Part shown: one piece after another, positions 12,201 to 20,124 of the stretch
How positions within the stretch are numbered: the first letter of the stretch is position 1
Layout: each line of letters opens with the position of its first letter
DNA from: Misgurnus anguillicaudatus
Lineage: Eukaryota; Chordata; Actinopteri; Cypriniformes; Cobitidae
DNA length: 64,000 nucleotides
Reading direction: 5' to 3'
Assembly (NCBI RefSeq): GCF_027580225.2
Contig: NC_073357.2
Span: forward strand, 41,874,001-41,938,000
Translations under genes and position numbers: made by a program
The notes under the pieces: model-generated
Database searches by the model: none
What the model was told of the DNA's origin: nothing
Seen by the model: the letters and a program-made list of their open reading frames with translations, nothing else

Positions 12201-15200
12201 CTTCCTTTGTGTTCATCAGAACAAAGACATTTATATAAGTTTTTAACAACATGAGGGTGAGTAAATAATGACAGAATTTTCATTTTTGGGTGAACTATCA
12301 CTTTAATGCAGATTTTTGTTTTTTTAAGTAACAAATAAACAGTGATCTGATAATGCATGTAAGTGTACCAGTATTCATACTGTACCTATTTCTAAAGAAA
12401 AAAAAATTAAAAAGAAAACTATGAAACTAGATGGCACTGTTGTAATACATTTAGAAAAAGACTACATTCAAGCTTATAACACAAATAACAAGAATATCAT
12501 TTTTTTTTGAAGACATATCAATTCAAGGTCCCACTTCTTTATACAATACCTACATTTAACCCCATTAAGATGAAGGCAAATTAAACTTCATTATAAAAGC
12601 GACTGTGCTAAAGCTCTCGTCTGGTCTGCCTCTCTCCTTCTGCATGGGCAGTTTTCACACGTCCGCCTGTTTTCTGATTAGCCTATCTCACCCGTCACAC
12701 CGCTCACTCGCAAATTACCAAGCGAGAATTACACTTAAAGGGAACATATCAACTCAAACACACACTCACACGTACACATGCTGGCTAGCTCTCCGTTGAT
12801 TGGTTCGAGGCTGTTTTTTCTTGTTTCCTCTACCCTCCCTTATTTTCTTTTCTTTGAATTTCTTTAATGAAGCTGCCAACACTGGAAACAAGTATGACCC
12901 AGTTCTTTCCTCCAACAGGTTGGAAACTATCCTCTTGTTTATTCTGACAACACGGGTCCCATCTCGTCTTCTGTTCTCCATTTATTTCCCCCACTACGAT
13001 CCTTTATTTTGGCACCTAATAACTCCCGACCGCACCTAATCAGAAGCAGATAATATTCACAATAATGCTACGTCTCCTCTTAATATTCAGCCTGCGTCGC
13101 TAGCCTGCAGTTGAAACAGAATACTTGATTAAAACCCTGGCAATTCCGTCAGTAATTTCGACTTTAATTTTCAACATGCTTTGAAGAGCAAAAGGTGATG
13201 ATTTCCCAAGAGGTGTATCAGCGAGGCATTGTGTTATTGAGTGAAGCAGCACTGCATCCAGCTGATAGTTGTTGGCAAGCTGTATTGTCTGTTCTCTCTC
13301 CTTTCTGCTTCCCCTCCTTACCCTTCTCGGTAATCTAAAAAGCTCTCTTGTAGCTCAGTTGTCAGGGTGCTACGTTATCAAAACAAAACCTTGTGCGTTC
13401 GATTCCTAACAAATACACATACTGATAAAAATGTATATAGCTTGAATGCACTGTACATCAATTGACATCCACAATCCTGATAATACTTTTTACTTTTCTC
13501 TGCATTATGCTCAGCCCTTTCTGAGTCAATCCTTACTAGCATCAAACAAACTATCATTGGAGATATACAGATACCAGCCATCTTAAGGTTTGGAATTCTA
13601 GGTAAAAAGATCACCAGCAGGTGGCAGCGTTACGGCTGCAGGCAGGGTCTGTTTGGCTCTCAGGCTAGAACTGGTTGCTCTGGGCACTGTGAGAAATTTT
13701 TCTCAACCACAGGCGGAGGAGGAACGAATGGCCGGCAGTCTAACCTGAGCGGCTGCGTAATTGTCTACATAATCCTGGGCCTCAGAGCAGGGAGCAATAA
13801 CCTGAGCTTCAGTCCAGCATGACAACTCAGCACGCGTGCGGCCCAGATGAGCTCCCCACATGGGAAGAGACAGAACCAGCTATGAAAGTCAATGCTCGTC
13901 TCAGAAATAATAAGAAACGCGATGAAGGCAATGTCAACGGAATTATAAAGCGGAACCCTGAGAAATCACTCCCAAGCCCAAGACTCCACACCTGCATCAG
14001 AACCACATCACACACGTGCCTCCATGCAAATACAAAAGCAAATACAAAAGCAAATAGGCTAAATGCAAATAATTACTCAGGAGAAGAAAGAGAGAGAGAG
14101 AGAGAGTGCTTGGATAGAAATTCAAATCAATGATATTTGACAAGAACACGATGGCTTTCACAACATGCACATGCACACTTTCTTCCATTCACAATCACAC
14201 TTACATAATGAAACTGCTATGACAGTCATCCTTTCACTTTGTGCTCTTTTACTTCCCAAAGGTCTTTCTCACCTTCTTCAGTTTGACGACAGCCTCCTGG
14301 GTCTCGGAGTCTTTCGTGATCTCAAAAATGTTCATTCCATCACCCTCTAAAATGCGATAATCCACCAGCCCGTTCTCTGCCAGGTCCAGATCTTTGGCCT
14401 TCAGCCGGCCCACCTCTTCACCGGGAACCTTGTCTTCGGAGACTGACATGGCGTACACACCTGTGGAGGAAGAGAATCAGTCCCGGGAGCTCTATTGAAG
14501 GGGTGTGATGAGACGGGGGCAGAATGTAATAAGGTTTATAATATCAGTGAGTCACAGGCAAGACGAATCATCATCACACTGCCCACCCGGGAACGGAGAG
14601 CCAAGTTCGCTGCATGATACCAGCGCTACCTTCAGCTGCCTGGCACCTGTGAGCTCTTAGCTAGAAGTGTATGTGTGAAATTTTGTATTTGTGCAATCGA
14701 GTGAGGCTGTACGTGTATGTGGGTGTATGAAGACTATAATGGACACCTGCCTGAGGCTGGGGCTCGCAGAAGGACCATATGGCTCCACTCCCTGTATGCT
14801 GAGAGCCAAACACTTCAGCTGCATTTACAAAAATAACTCCCACATGGGGCGGAAGTCCTCCCGAAGAAAGGCCAGGCCATATGCAAAAGGTTTTGCTTTT
14901 TCAATCAAACAGAAAAAGGAAATGTAGCATTTTCATCTTGACTTGTGTGAGCGGAGTTTCTAGGCACGTTCCAAGTCGTGCTCTCAGAGTCGGTTTCTGA
15001 TTGGCCGGACAACTCTGTGAATCTATAATGAGCCAGACGGACGTCTGATTTTTTTAAGCTAGCACAACCACATTAAAAATCAGAGGCTCAGATTTCAACC
15101 AATGCACCGAGCCAGGCTGCCATCCACATTAAATCTTTTCTGAACTTTTCCATCATCGTGCAATAGGCGGCTCAAGGTAGATTTAAGGGTTTCCTAGCCT

Positions 15201-18200
15201 AAGCTACTCATTGTGGGCAAAAACCTTGCAATGTACATTTTATTTTAGTCCATGAATAACGGCTACTACCACCAAAAACACAGGGATGGGAATGAGTCGG
15301 TCTTCTGGGACAAATGCGACATTCTGCTTTAGTCAGGGAAAAAAGCTTGAAGGCCTTACCTACCAAGCCTGAGGCTTAGAGTGCACAAAAAAGCACAAGC
15401 TCTGAAGAGATTTATTGTGGCGATTTCTGCAACAAAAGACAGATAAAATCTATGTGCTTAGTGTGCAGTTTAATGTCACGTTGGCGAAACACAATGCTAG
15501 CTCACTCCAACCGGCTCCCGCTCTATCTTCAGTTGTACACAAACACCGTAAATATTTTATTCAGGCCTTTCACGCTAAAGGAAACTGATGACATCATGTT
15601 TGTGCTGAATGCTTAAGAAGATTTGAAAATTTAAGCTGTGATATTTTCATTTTAATATTTGTAGGACGAATTAGCAGGCTCCTGAAGACTTGTCAGCGTT
15701 AATGTGTGACTGAAAGATTGAAGTGTTAGGAAGAATGAGATATATACTGGCTAAGAGCAATCTCTTCTGTCTTGGTGCATGCATACTGTAGCCGAGGTTA
15801 GAGTAATGTTGTGTGTAGCAAGACCAAGGGATGGCCACCGTGACTATAATGACATTTGACAGGGATGAAGGCAAACAAAAAATGATCGATTGCTGAGAGA
15901 TAGAAAGAAAAAGAGAAACATTTGTAGCAGAAAGAAGAAATTTTCTCACCCTGAGAAAACTTTGGCGGGTTGTCATTGACATCAGTCAGGGTGATTTTAA
16001 CCTGAGTGGTTCCTGACAGACCACCCATGTGTCCACCCATGTCCTTGGCCTGGATGACGACGTCATACTCCTGCCTGGCCTCTCTGTCCATGTTCGGAAG
16101 AGCTGTCCGAATAATTCCTATAGAAATGTACAAACATAGTACATGTTTACGTCATACAAAATCAGCTTTTGTACAGTACCTACGTTGTTCATCTAATTTA
16201 GGACATTGCTGTTAAAGGGATAGTCACCCCAAAATGAAAATTCGGTCATTATTTACTCACCCTTAACTTGTTCTAAACCTGAGTTTTTATTTTGATGAAC
16301 ACAAAATAAGATATTTTGATTTGTAACCATTGACTTCCATAGTAGGAAAACAAATGTTATGGAAGTATTGTGATAAATAATGAAGATATTTTAATTAATT
16401 TTCACCTGGCCCTCATTTAGCAAACAGATATTTGAGCAAACAAAGCCCAGACAAGAAAACAGGACCAGCTAAGTATATTTTATAAATAATAAGATACAGA
16501 TAGGCATAAGGTCTTATCTAGCAAAACAATTGTAATTTTTGACAATAAAAATAAAAATATGCACTTTTAAACCACAACTTCTCGTCTATCTCCGGTCCTG
16601 TGAAGCCCCAGCGCAACCTCACGTAATTCCGTAATGACGTAGAAAGGTCACGTGTTACATATATGAAACACACATTTGCGGACCATTTTAAACCGACAAA
16701 AAGACATTAAATATTATCATTCAACATATAACAACGTTGGAAACTTGTAAATACAAGGGGTGAAGTTTCGCATTCATCATCCGTTACCCCTTGACGTGAT
16801 GAGGTATTGTGTGAGGTCGCGCTGGCACATCACAGGACCTGAGATAGACGAGAAGTTGTGGTTTAAAAGATAATAATTTTTCTTGTCAAGTCACTAGATA
16901 AGACCCTTATGCCTCGTTTGGAATCATTTAGAGTCTTTAAAAACTCAATTAAAAAAAAAATTAAGTGTTGAGTTAAGTGTTAAGTGTTGGGGTCCATTAA
17001 AGTCCATTAAAATGAGAAAAATCCTGGAATGTTTTCATAATTTCTTTTCGACTGAACAAAGAAATACATCAACATTTTGGATGACATGGTGGTGAGTAAA
17101 TTATCTGGATTTTTTTTTTTGAAAATGGACTAATCCTTTAAGTCAGGACTAAGCCTTAGTTAAATCAAGATATTAATGTCATTTTTAAAAGCATCATTTA
17201 TAAATAAACATTACTAATGTGCATTTTCAGACACAACACACTCGCACATATATTTTAAGACATGTCAGAGCAAGTTGTTTTCGATCAAGACAACACTAAC
17301 ATTGAAGTTAGTCTGAGACTAGTTTAAGCCCTGTCTGGAAAACTGCCCCGTAATGTCTACATTTATTATTGGTTTTAACTGACGCTTTACCTTGCCAATT
17401 GTTTTCAGCATATAACCTATCACACTTTGTTAAGCTTCATAAAGCCCTTATTATAAATGTATTCCCTCATAATGCAAAGGGAATACACGTGGGACCATTG
17501 TATGTCGACTTTGTTAGCATCACACTGATAAGCCAACAGTGAATTACAAATGTCAGCACTGAACAGGATCAAGCAAAATATCCAGCTTTAGTTTATTAGC
17601 AGCATCTGCTCCATCCCTTCAGACTGCTGTTAGGGTTTCGACAGCCACGGGGGAACTGTAGGACTAATCTGACCACGGGTTAATTTAGCTCAGAAAAGCA
17701 AAGTTCTCTCGCGAAGCGTGAAAAACTATCCTCTTCATTCCCAATCCTCACGCCAAGATAATTGAATTGAAGCTAAACATGACATTGCACGTGATGCATA
17801 TTTGAATGCACGATTGCCTCATGGAGCAATGTAAAATCTCATTACTGGTAACTGTACCTGTTTGTGGCTCCACGGAAAAATATGGCTGCCCCTGCAGGAT
17901 GCTGTAGACCAGCCTGGCGCTGTTGCCGTATGTGGGGTCATCTGCGTCTGTAGCTGTGACCTTTATAACCGAAGTACCTGAGGAGGAAGGCAATAATGTT
18001 GACTCATCATCAGCCATGATACAGAAACACTTTTGGATCTCGCCCAAAAGTATGAAAAATCACCTCTTACCGACATTCACAGCAAGGGATACGATTTTGC
18101 AATTTTTGTATTTTAAAGTGAAAGTTTAAAGTTGAATGCCATTACAAACGCAATAACTGTATCTCAGGTGCACTTCGGGCTTTTTGTTTTGTTTCACCTT

Positions 18201-19874
18201 GTCTAAATTCCCTAAAATCTGATTCGATTTACTCACTTTGTGTACCAACTTGCAAGTATATGAAATTGACCTGGCCAAAACCAGCTTTTCCGGGTTCCCA
18301 GAAGTATTACATGAGCCGTGAATGGGGGGTATTGGGGTAACAGATCGTTACCCTGTGACAGGAGGGCATTACTGATGATGTATTGCTCAGTGAAAAAGCA
18401 GCGAACACACAAACAAATGTAAGCACACACGCACACACCTGAAGCCTGACTGCAAAACAACAGTTGCAACAAGAGTACGAGTCACTTTCTGAGAGTCAGA
18501 TTTCAGCTCTCTTGAATAATTCATGAGGAACAAGCTGTCAGGGAAAGGCTCGTCGAGAAAAGTAGTAAAGTAAAGAAGCTGACAAATATGCTTTTCTGAG
18601 GTTCAGACTCACCGACATTGGACATCTCTGCCACGCTAGCGTAGTATGGGCCGTGGAGGAATTCTGGGGGATTGTCGTTGATGTCCTGCACCTTGACAAT
18701 AAACTCGGAGGGAGGCTCCAGGGGCTTGTTGGTATCTCTGGCCACGGCCTGGGCTGTCAGGGTATACTGGGCCTGCTCTTCTCTGTCCAGAGTCTTTGTG
18801 GCATGAATGTTGCCTGTTTTGTCATCAATGACAAAAATAGTGCCTGCACCTTCCCCTGAAAGAATGTATTTAATGTTTCCATCCCCTGAATCTACATCCG
18901 AATGAAGCTAGAAGGACGGACAGAAAGGAAAAGGACGTGGCAATGAGTAGCAAAAACAGACTATATGGAAAGTAGTACACTGTGAATGAAGTAGAAAGCT
19001 TTTTAGCTGATCTTTAGTGACCCGTGATACCAGGGTATCACATTAACATACTCATATTGTATCTTACAGTAATATCCTTCCTGATGGGCTGCTGCATTGA
19101 TGGTGCATTTACATGTAGCATGGGGAAAAATCTTTTTCTGAGTCTACTGAAGCGACATCATTTTACATAAAAATAAAAGCAGACTTTATTTTAGTGTGGT
19201 TTGATTGCTTACGTTAAACATGCGCTGTATAGATCTGCTCTGAATAAAGAAAGGTTGATTTTAATATTAAAATCCTGACACAGAATATCCCCACTCGATA
19301 AGTTTAAACCTTCAGTTCAAATGGGAATTAAAAGGACAACATGCTCTAGGTTTGCCATGTAACTATTCGGCAGGCCCATAAATCGTCCATTTCCCCTATG
19401 CAAGAACCATAGGGGACTGTAGGGTTATTAAAAAGGAAATCCAATTTATAACCTTTAATCAAGTAGGCCACTTATTGCTTTTGTGGAACAAATGAAGGAT
19501 ATCGCAAGGACTCTGTCTGTAATGAAAACCCCAATGACTTTCCTTCACAGCATAACCTTAAGAATTAAAAGAGGAAGAGGACAACAAGAAATGAATGTAA
19601 AAGTTGCTTAGTTTTCACTTACACGTCCTACTAAGACGGGATCTGGGCCTGTGTACTCCTCAATGACAAAGAACTGGTTCCAAACCCAGCCTCGTTTGGA
19701 ACGGTGAAGCACTTGGCCCTCTTTGCCTCTCTCTCTGTGTCTGTGTAAGGAGGGATGTCGGCGATGGCCGCCCTGCCTCAGTCCCGAGCCCCTGTGCGCT
19801 GATGTCACCGCAGCGCTCCATAGTGCAGCCCCCAAACACAAGAAGATCACCTGCAGTCTCACTCCCCCCCACAT
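1..19874 (-). CDS. cdh11: Cadherin-11-like type II classical cadherin, spliced coding span (11 exons, 3' end outside window)
   Basis: This is a calcium-dependent cell-cell adhesion receptor of the plasma membrane. Joined exons are 19874-19623, 18907-18613, 17977-17858, 16117-15950, 14460-14273, 11482-11229, 11011-10875, 10275-10154, 7241-7124, 1015-764 and 206-1, all with GT-AG ends and matching phases, giving 704 codons. Residues 1-26 are a signal peptide, RSKR at 58-61 is the furin site, and the mature protein starts at G62 with Trp at 63 and 65. Calcium-linker motifs DINDN (159-163), DVNDN (268-272), VEDADE (382-387) and DVNDN (488-492) delimit EC1-EC5. The membrane helix is about 619-644, and the juxtamembrane p120-catenin region contains [20 protein letters not shown]. 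The propeptide [12 protein letters not shown], the segment [17 protein letters not shown] and [11 protein letters not shown] agree with my memory of cadherin-11. Cadherin-24 or -8 are the alternatives. About 90 C-terminal residues are missing at the window edge. Confidence 0.9.
207..763 (-). other. cdh11 intron between membrane-helix exon and juxtamembrane exon
   Basis: This 557-bp phase-1 intron is bounded by donor GTAAGCA and acceptor CCGCAG. I see AT-rich sequence with a short AAT repeat near 735-755 and no element or open reading frame I would support. Confidence 0.85.
764..1015 (-). CDS. cdh11: cdh11 exon: end of EC5 and most of the transmembrane helix
   Basis: This 252-bp exon encodes residues 552-635 in phase 1. 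It covers [19 protein letters not shown], then [11 protein letters not shown], the cysteine-bearing membrane-proximal segment [19 protein letters not shown], and the first 17 residues of the membrane helix ([17 protein letters not shown]). The acceptor is TTTATAG and the donor [18 protein letters not shown] and [17 protein letters not shown] match cadherin-11 as I recall it. Confidence 0.93.
2324..2814. mobile_element. Non-autonomous hAT-type element with near-perfect target duplication
   Basis: The ends are TAGTGATGG and CATCACTA in inverted orientation, followed inward by GAAGCTTCGAA and CGAAGCTTGTG-type blocks. The flanks are tttcaaac (2316-2323) and cttcaaac (2815-2822), seven of eight bases identical, which fits the 8-bp duplication of hAT transposition. 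At 491 bp it has no transposase frame. Confidence 0.7.
3182..3630. mobile_element. Palindromic hAT-type MITE, copy 1 (perfect 8-bp target duplication)
   Basis: The element begins CAGTGTCGGCTGGTGAC and ends GTCACGAGCCGCCACTG, with gctgtcag on both sides (3174-3181 and 3631-3638). Internally, AAGTGCCTGCTGCAGACG, GGGTTTATGATAAAAGAGACG and GTGAGCG have reverse-complement partners around a centre near 3410, so the whole element folds back on itself. There is no coding capacity. The 8-bp duplication and CAG terminus indicate the hAT superfamily. Confidence 0.85.
4744..5163. mobile_element. Palindromic hAT-type MITE, copy 2
   Basis: This 420-bp relative of the element at 3182-3630 has ends CAGTGGCGGCCAGTGAC and GTCACGAGCCGCCACTG and the same inner palindrome. 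The flanks attgaag and attgaaag resemble a target duplication with one base of drift. It abuts the 3' part of a tRNA-derived SINE. Confidence 0.8.
5172..5382 (-). repeat. tRNA-derived SINE
   Basis: On the minus strand it begins GGGCAGTTGTAGCCTAGTGG and contains a box A-like TAGCCTAGTGGTTAG and a box B-like GGTTCGAGTC about 45 bases later. A body with GGTTGCAACTGTGGTGCACC and GGGTTAAATGCAGAGGTCAC follows. This is the layout of a widespread fish SINE with a tRNA-like head. The adjoining hAT MITE (4744-5163) seems to lie in or next to its tail. Confidence 0.7.
5779..6255. mobile_element. Foldback element with CGTGA-rich arms, copy 1
   Basis: The left arm from about 5784 reads TCACAAAATTACGTACC, then ACGTAATTTTGTGAGTC and repeated CACGTATTT/CACGTTTTT blocks. 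The right arm, ending near 6247, is its reverse complement with substitutions. The core contains GTTTTGTCCTATTTTCTTAC, GGTCTAGGGTTAGATTTA and CCCAAACCCAACTC. A related element lies at 50920-51435. No coding capacity is visible and the superfamily is not clear. Confidence 0.65.
7092..7116. repeat. CA/TG dinucleotide microsatellite beside a cdh11 donor
   Basis: About twelve TG units on the plus strand, which are CA units in the cdh11 pre-mRNA, start about eight bases after the donor of the 7124-7241 exon. An A-run follows on the transcript side. Confidence 0.9.
7124..7241 (-). CDS. cdh11: cdh11 exon: EC5, first half
   Basis: This 118-bp exon encodes residues 513-551 plus one base. It reads [19 protein letters not shown], then [18 protein letters not shown], with HNFS a potential N-glycosylation site. 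The acceptor is CTCCACAG and the donor GTATGTG. Directly after the donor the minus strand becomes a CA dinucleotide run, so the donor sits against a microsatellite. EC5 is the fastest-evolving repeat of the family, and this exon resembles human cadherin-11 less closely than the others. Confidence 0.9.
7646..9073. mobile_element. hAT-type element with TAGGGATGCTCCGATC inverted ends
   Basis: Left end TAGGGATGCTCCGATC and right end GATCGGAGCATCCCTA are perfect inverted copies. The flanks tttatgac (7638-7645) and tttaagac (9074-9081) match at seven of eight positions, as expected for a hAT duplication. Subterminal blocks (GATACCGATTACGG on the left, CCGATACCGATCGG on the right) repeat the GAT/CGAT motif. 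No transposase frame is seen, and the interior carries a different repeat at about 8146-8630. Confidence 0.8.
8146..8630. repeat. Repeat inserted inside the 7646-9073 element
   Basis: This GC-richer block runs from GCCATAGACTGTAAAAAAAG to about AGAGGCTTCACTTTTCAAGG and differs in base composition from the surrounding hAT arms. It includes GACGACGCGACGTCGCC, GCCGCCATGTTACG and CCACCAGGGGGCGATC. It resembles a fish repeat I have seen repeatedly but cannot name. Boundaries are approximate. Confidence 0.45.
9148..9496. mobile_element. Palindromic hAT-type MITE, copy 3 (degraded)
   Basis: It shares with the copies at 3182 and 4744 the blocks GTGTGTGGCTCGTCATTT, GCCTGCTGCAGACGC, GGGTTTATGATAAGAGACGC, GAACGTGACCGTCTCTTTTA and the tail GAATTCGCGCCCCTTGGAAA. 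The left terminus is missing or too diverged to place. The right end CACCGGACACAACTG is a mutated form of the family end. Confidence 0.7.
10154..10275 (-). CDS. cdh11: cdh11 exon: end of EC4 with DVNDNAPEF, start of EC5
   Basis: This 122-bp exon encodes residues 472-512 and restores phase 0. It carries [19 protein letters not shown] followed by APEFA, the EC4/EC5 calcium linker, and then [11 protein letters not shown]. The Cys is the conserved membrane-proximal cysteine of EC5. The acceptor is GTTCCAG and the donor GTAAGA. Confidence 0.92.
10276..10874 (-). other. cdh11 intron, 599 bp
   Basis: Bounded by donor GTAGGTC and acceptor TTCCAG. I see no repeat element or gene in it. Confidence 0.85.
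10875..11011 (-). CDS. cdh11: cdh11 exon: EC4, LDRE segment
   Basis: This 137-bp exon encodes residues 426-471. It includes [20 protein letters not shown] and the calcium motif LDRE, followed by [18 protein letters not shown] is a potential N-glycosylation site. The acceptor is ATCCCAG and the donor GTAGGTC. The intron on its upstream side (11012-11228) is only 217 bp, the shortest in the window. Confidence 0.92.
11229..11482 (-). CDS. cdh11: cdh11 exon: end of EC3, start of EC4
   Basis: This 254-bp exon encodes residues 342-425 plus two bases. It begins [16 protein letters not shown] after acceptor TTTTCAG. It contains [14 protein letters not shown], the EC3/EC4 linker in which type II cadherins use VEDADE in place of DxNDN. 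It continues [20 protein letters not shown] and ends within an Arg codon (AG|A) at donor GTAACA. Confidence 0.93.
11819..11880. mobile_element. Fragment of a TTAA-flanked foldback element
   Basis: After TTAA (11815-11818), AGGGATATTTCAGCC, then ATGAAAATTTTGTTATC and TTTACTCACTCTCATGTTG match the left arm of the complete element at 11972-12302. The rest of this copy is absent. Confidence 0.6.
11972..12302. mobile_element. TTAA-flanked foldback MITE (complete)
   Basis: TTAA flanks the element at 11968-11971 and 12303-12306. The left arm AGGGAAAGTTCACCC, ATGAAAATTATGTCATC is mirrored by the right arm GATGACAGAATTTTCAT-like and GGGTGAACTATCACT sequence. The centre includes CACTTCCATACTATG facing ACTATGGAAGTAAATGG. 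It is 331 bp with no coding frame. TTAA duplications are characteristic of piggyBac-type transposition. The sequence is one I associate with very abundant cyprinid repeats. Confidence 0.75.
13344..13462 (+). repeat. tRNA-derived SINE head (degraded)
   Basis: TTGTAGCTCAGTTGTCAGGG resembles a tRNA box A and GTGCGTTCGATTCCTAAC resembles box B, followed by the SINE body GCTTGAATGCACTGTA. The same body is found in the copy at 43770. It does not form a complete cloverleaf and is not a tRNA gene. Confidence 0.6.
14273..14460 (-). CDS. cdh11: cdh11 exon: EC3, first part
   Basis: This 188-bp exon encodes residues 279-341 and moves the reading from phase 1 to phase 0. It reads [20 protein letters not shown], then [15 protein letters not shown], and ends VVKLKK at donor GTGAGA. 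The string MSVSE...VPGEEVGR followed by ENGLV is the cadherin-11 version of EC3 as I recall it and differs from cadherin-8 and -24, which helps the paralogue call. Confidence 0.92.
14461..15949 (-). other. cdh11 intron between the EC2 and EC3 exons
   Basis: This 1489-bp intron is bounded by donor GTGAGA and acceptor CCACAG. I could not identify a repeat family or gene in it. Confidence 0.85.
15950..16117 (-). CDS. cdh11: cdh11 exon: end of EC2 with the DVNDNPPKF linker
   Basis: This 168-bp exon encodes residues 223-278. It opens with [12 protein letters not shown] and includes [16 protein letters not shown] and [12 protein letters not shown], the calcium-binding EC2/EC3 linker. The acceptor is TTCTATAG and the donor GTGAGA; phase is 1 at both ends. 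[11 protein letters not shown] is shared among cadherin-8, -11 and -24, so this exon supports the subfamily rather than the exact paralogue. Confidence 0.93.
16216..16402. mobile_element. TTAA-type foldback element, left half
   Basis: TTAA at 16212-16215 is followed by AGGGATAGTCACCCC, ATGAAAATTCGGTCATT and ATTGACTTCCATAGTAGG, the left arm of the family also present at 11972 and 59213. The matching right arm is absent here, and other repeat sequence follows. Confidence 0.65.
16505..17143. mobile_element. Truncated copy of the long-arm TTAA element found at 27942
   Basis: Shares with 27942-28805, in the same order, GGTCACGTGTTACATATAT, ACACTTGTAAA-like sequence, CTTATGCCTCGTTTGG, GTGTTGAGTTAAGTGTTAAG, CCATTAAAATGAGAAAAATC and TTTGGATGACATGGTGG, and ends at CCTTTAA. 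The left terminal arm is missing. The interior folds on CCACAACTTCTCGTC and GACGAGAAGTTGTGG. Confidence 0.7.
17144..17350. mobile_element. Inverted-repeat element end (GGGGCAGTTTTCC family)
   Basis: The right end, read as reverse complement, begins GGGGCAGTTTTCCAGACAGG and continues with GCTTAAACTAGTCTCAGACT. This is the same terminus that bounds the larger element at 37163-38352. The left part (AGTCAGGACTAAGCCTTAG) is a partial inverse match. Confidence 0.5.
17858..17977 (-). CDS. cdh11: cdh11 exon: EC2, calcium-binding segment
   Basis: This 120-bp exon encodes residues 183-222 and preserves phase 1 at both ends. It contains [19 protein letters not shown] and [11 protein letters not shown], hallmark EC2 sequence of type II cadherins; DADD supplies calcium ligands. 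The acceptor is a clean CTCAG. The donor reads GTACAG, which is weak at intron positions 4 and 5 compared with the GTAAGT or GTGAGT seen at most other exons here. Confidence 0.92.
17978..18612 (-). other. cdh11 intron, 635 bp
   Basis: Bounded by donor GTGAGTC and acceptor CCTCAG. No repeat element or gene recognised. Confidence 0.85.
18613..18907 (-). CDS. cdh11: cdh11 exon: most of EC1 and the start of EC2
   Basis: This 295-bp exon encodes residues 85-182 plus one base. It begins after acceptor TTCTAG with [10 protein letters not shown] and ends at donor GTGAGTC. It contains the EC1 calcium-site motif LDRE, the segment [13 protein letters not shown] and the EC1/EC2 linker DINDNPPEF. It runs on into EC2 ([13 protein letters not shown]), with the last codon split as G|GT into the next exon. 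No stops or frameshifts are present. EC1 carries the strand-swap interface that determines adhesive specificity. Confidence 0.93.
18908..19622 (-). other. cdh11 intron within EC1, 715 bp
   Basis: Bounded by donor GTAAGTG and acceptor TTCTAG. No repeat element or gene recognised. Confidence 0.85.
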
Positions 19875-20124
19875 CCTGCCCACACTCTCCACTTCCTCTG
19901 GGCCTTCCTGTTTGTACCCGTCCTATGGATATTATTAAGGTCCAGAGAGTATCCTTGGAGGTGGTGTCTTGTAGCTGGTTGGGTTTGTAAAGGGGCTGAG
20001 GGGTTGGGGGGACAGGAGCAGAAGGACTGCAGACCTCACCGGATTTGACTGTCCATGCGGAGATTCATCACTTAACTGTCCTTCGCTTCTTCTTCTTCTT
20101 CTCTCTCTCGGTGTGTAGCCGATT
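19623..20124 (-). CDS. cdh11: cdh11 first coding exon: 5'UTR, signal peptide, propeptide, start of EC1
   Basis: The exon starts after a strong acceptor (pyrimidine run, then CAG, at 20125-20126 on the minus strand) and ends at donor GTAAGTG (19622). I place the start codon at 19874-19872. An in-frame TAG lies upstream, a GTG at 19892 is the only longer start-like codon, and the ATG has A at -3. It encodes residues 1-84: a hydrophobic signal peptide (core [11 protein letters not shown]), a basic His/Arg-rich propeptide of about 35 residues, the furin site RSKR at 58-61, and mature [13 protein letters not shown]. Trp2 and Trp4 of the mature protein are the pair that type II cadherins insert into the partner EC1. 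Bases 19875-20124 are 5'UTR and include a short upstream ORF. The acceptor means the transcript begins farther upstream, at higher coordinates. Confidence 0.9.
20036..20068 (-). promoter_or_regulatory. Upstream ORF in the cdh11 5'UTR
   Basis: The 5'UTR part of the first coding exon contains an ATG at 20068-20066, a second in-frame ATG four codons later, and a TGA at 20038-20036. This makes a 10-codon ORF ending about 160 bases before the cdh11 start. Short upstream ORFs commonly lower translation of the main frame; whether this one does is inference. Confidence 0.45.

Larger units (their letters stand above)
11483..14272 (-). other. cdh11 intron between the two EC3 exons
   Basis: This 2790-bp intron contains nested TTAA-type foldbacks (11.8-12.36 kb), a SINE head (13.34 kb), a threefold repeat of a 12-base unit (AAATACAAAAGC, about 14028-14058) and a GA run (14084-14106). 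The stretch 12600-13340 and 13620-13840 is not visibly repetitive and holds no supported gene. Confidence 0.8.
16118..17857 (-). other. cdh11 intron inside EC2, composite of three element fragments
   Basis: This 1740-bp intron contains a left arm of the TTAA foldback (16216-about 16400), a left-truncated copy of the long-arm element (about 16505-17143), and an inverted-repeat element end (about 17143-17350). Only 17350-17857 is without a recognised repeat. Confidence 0.8.

Noticed and set aside
19875..19892. Start of cdh11 six codons farther upstream
   Set aside because: The codon at 19892 is GTG, not ATG, and an in-frame TAG lies above it. The first ATG at 19874 precedes a good signal peptide.
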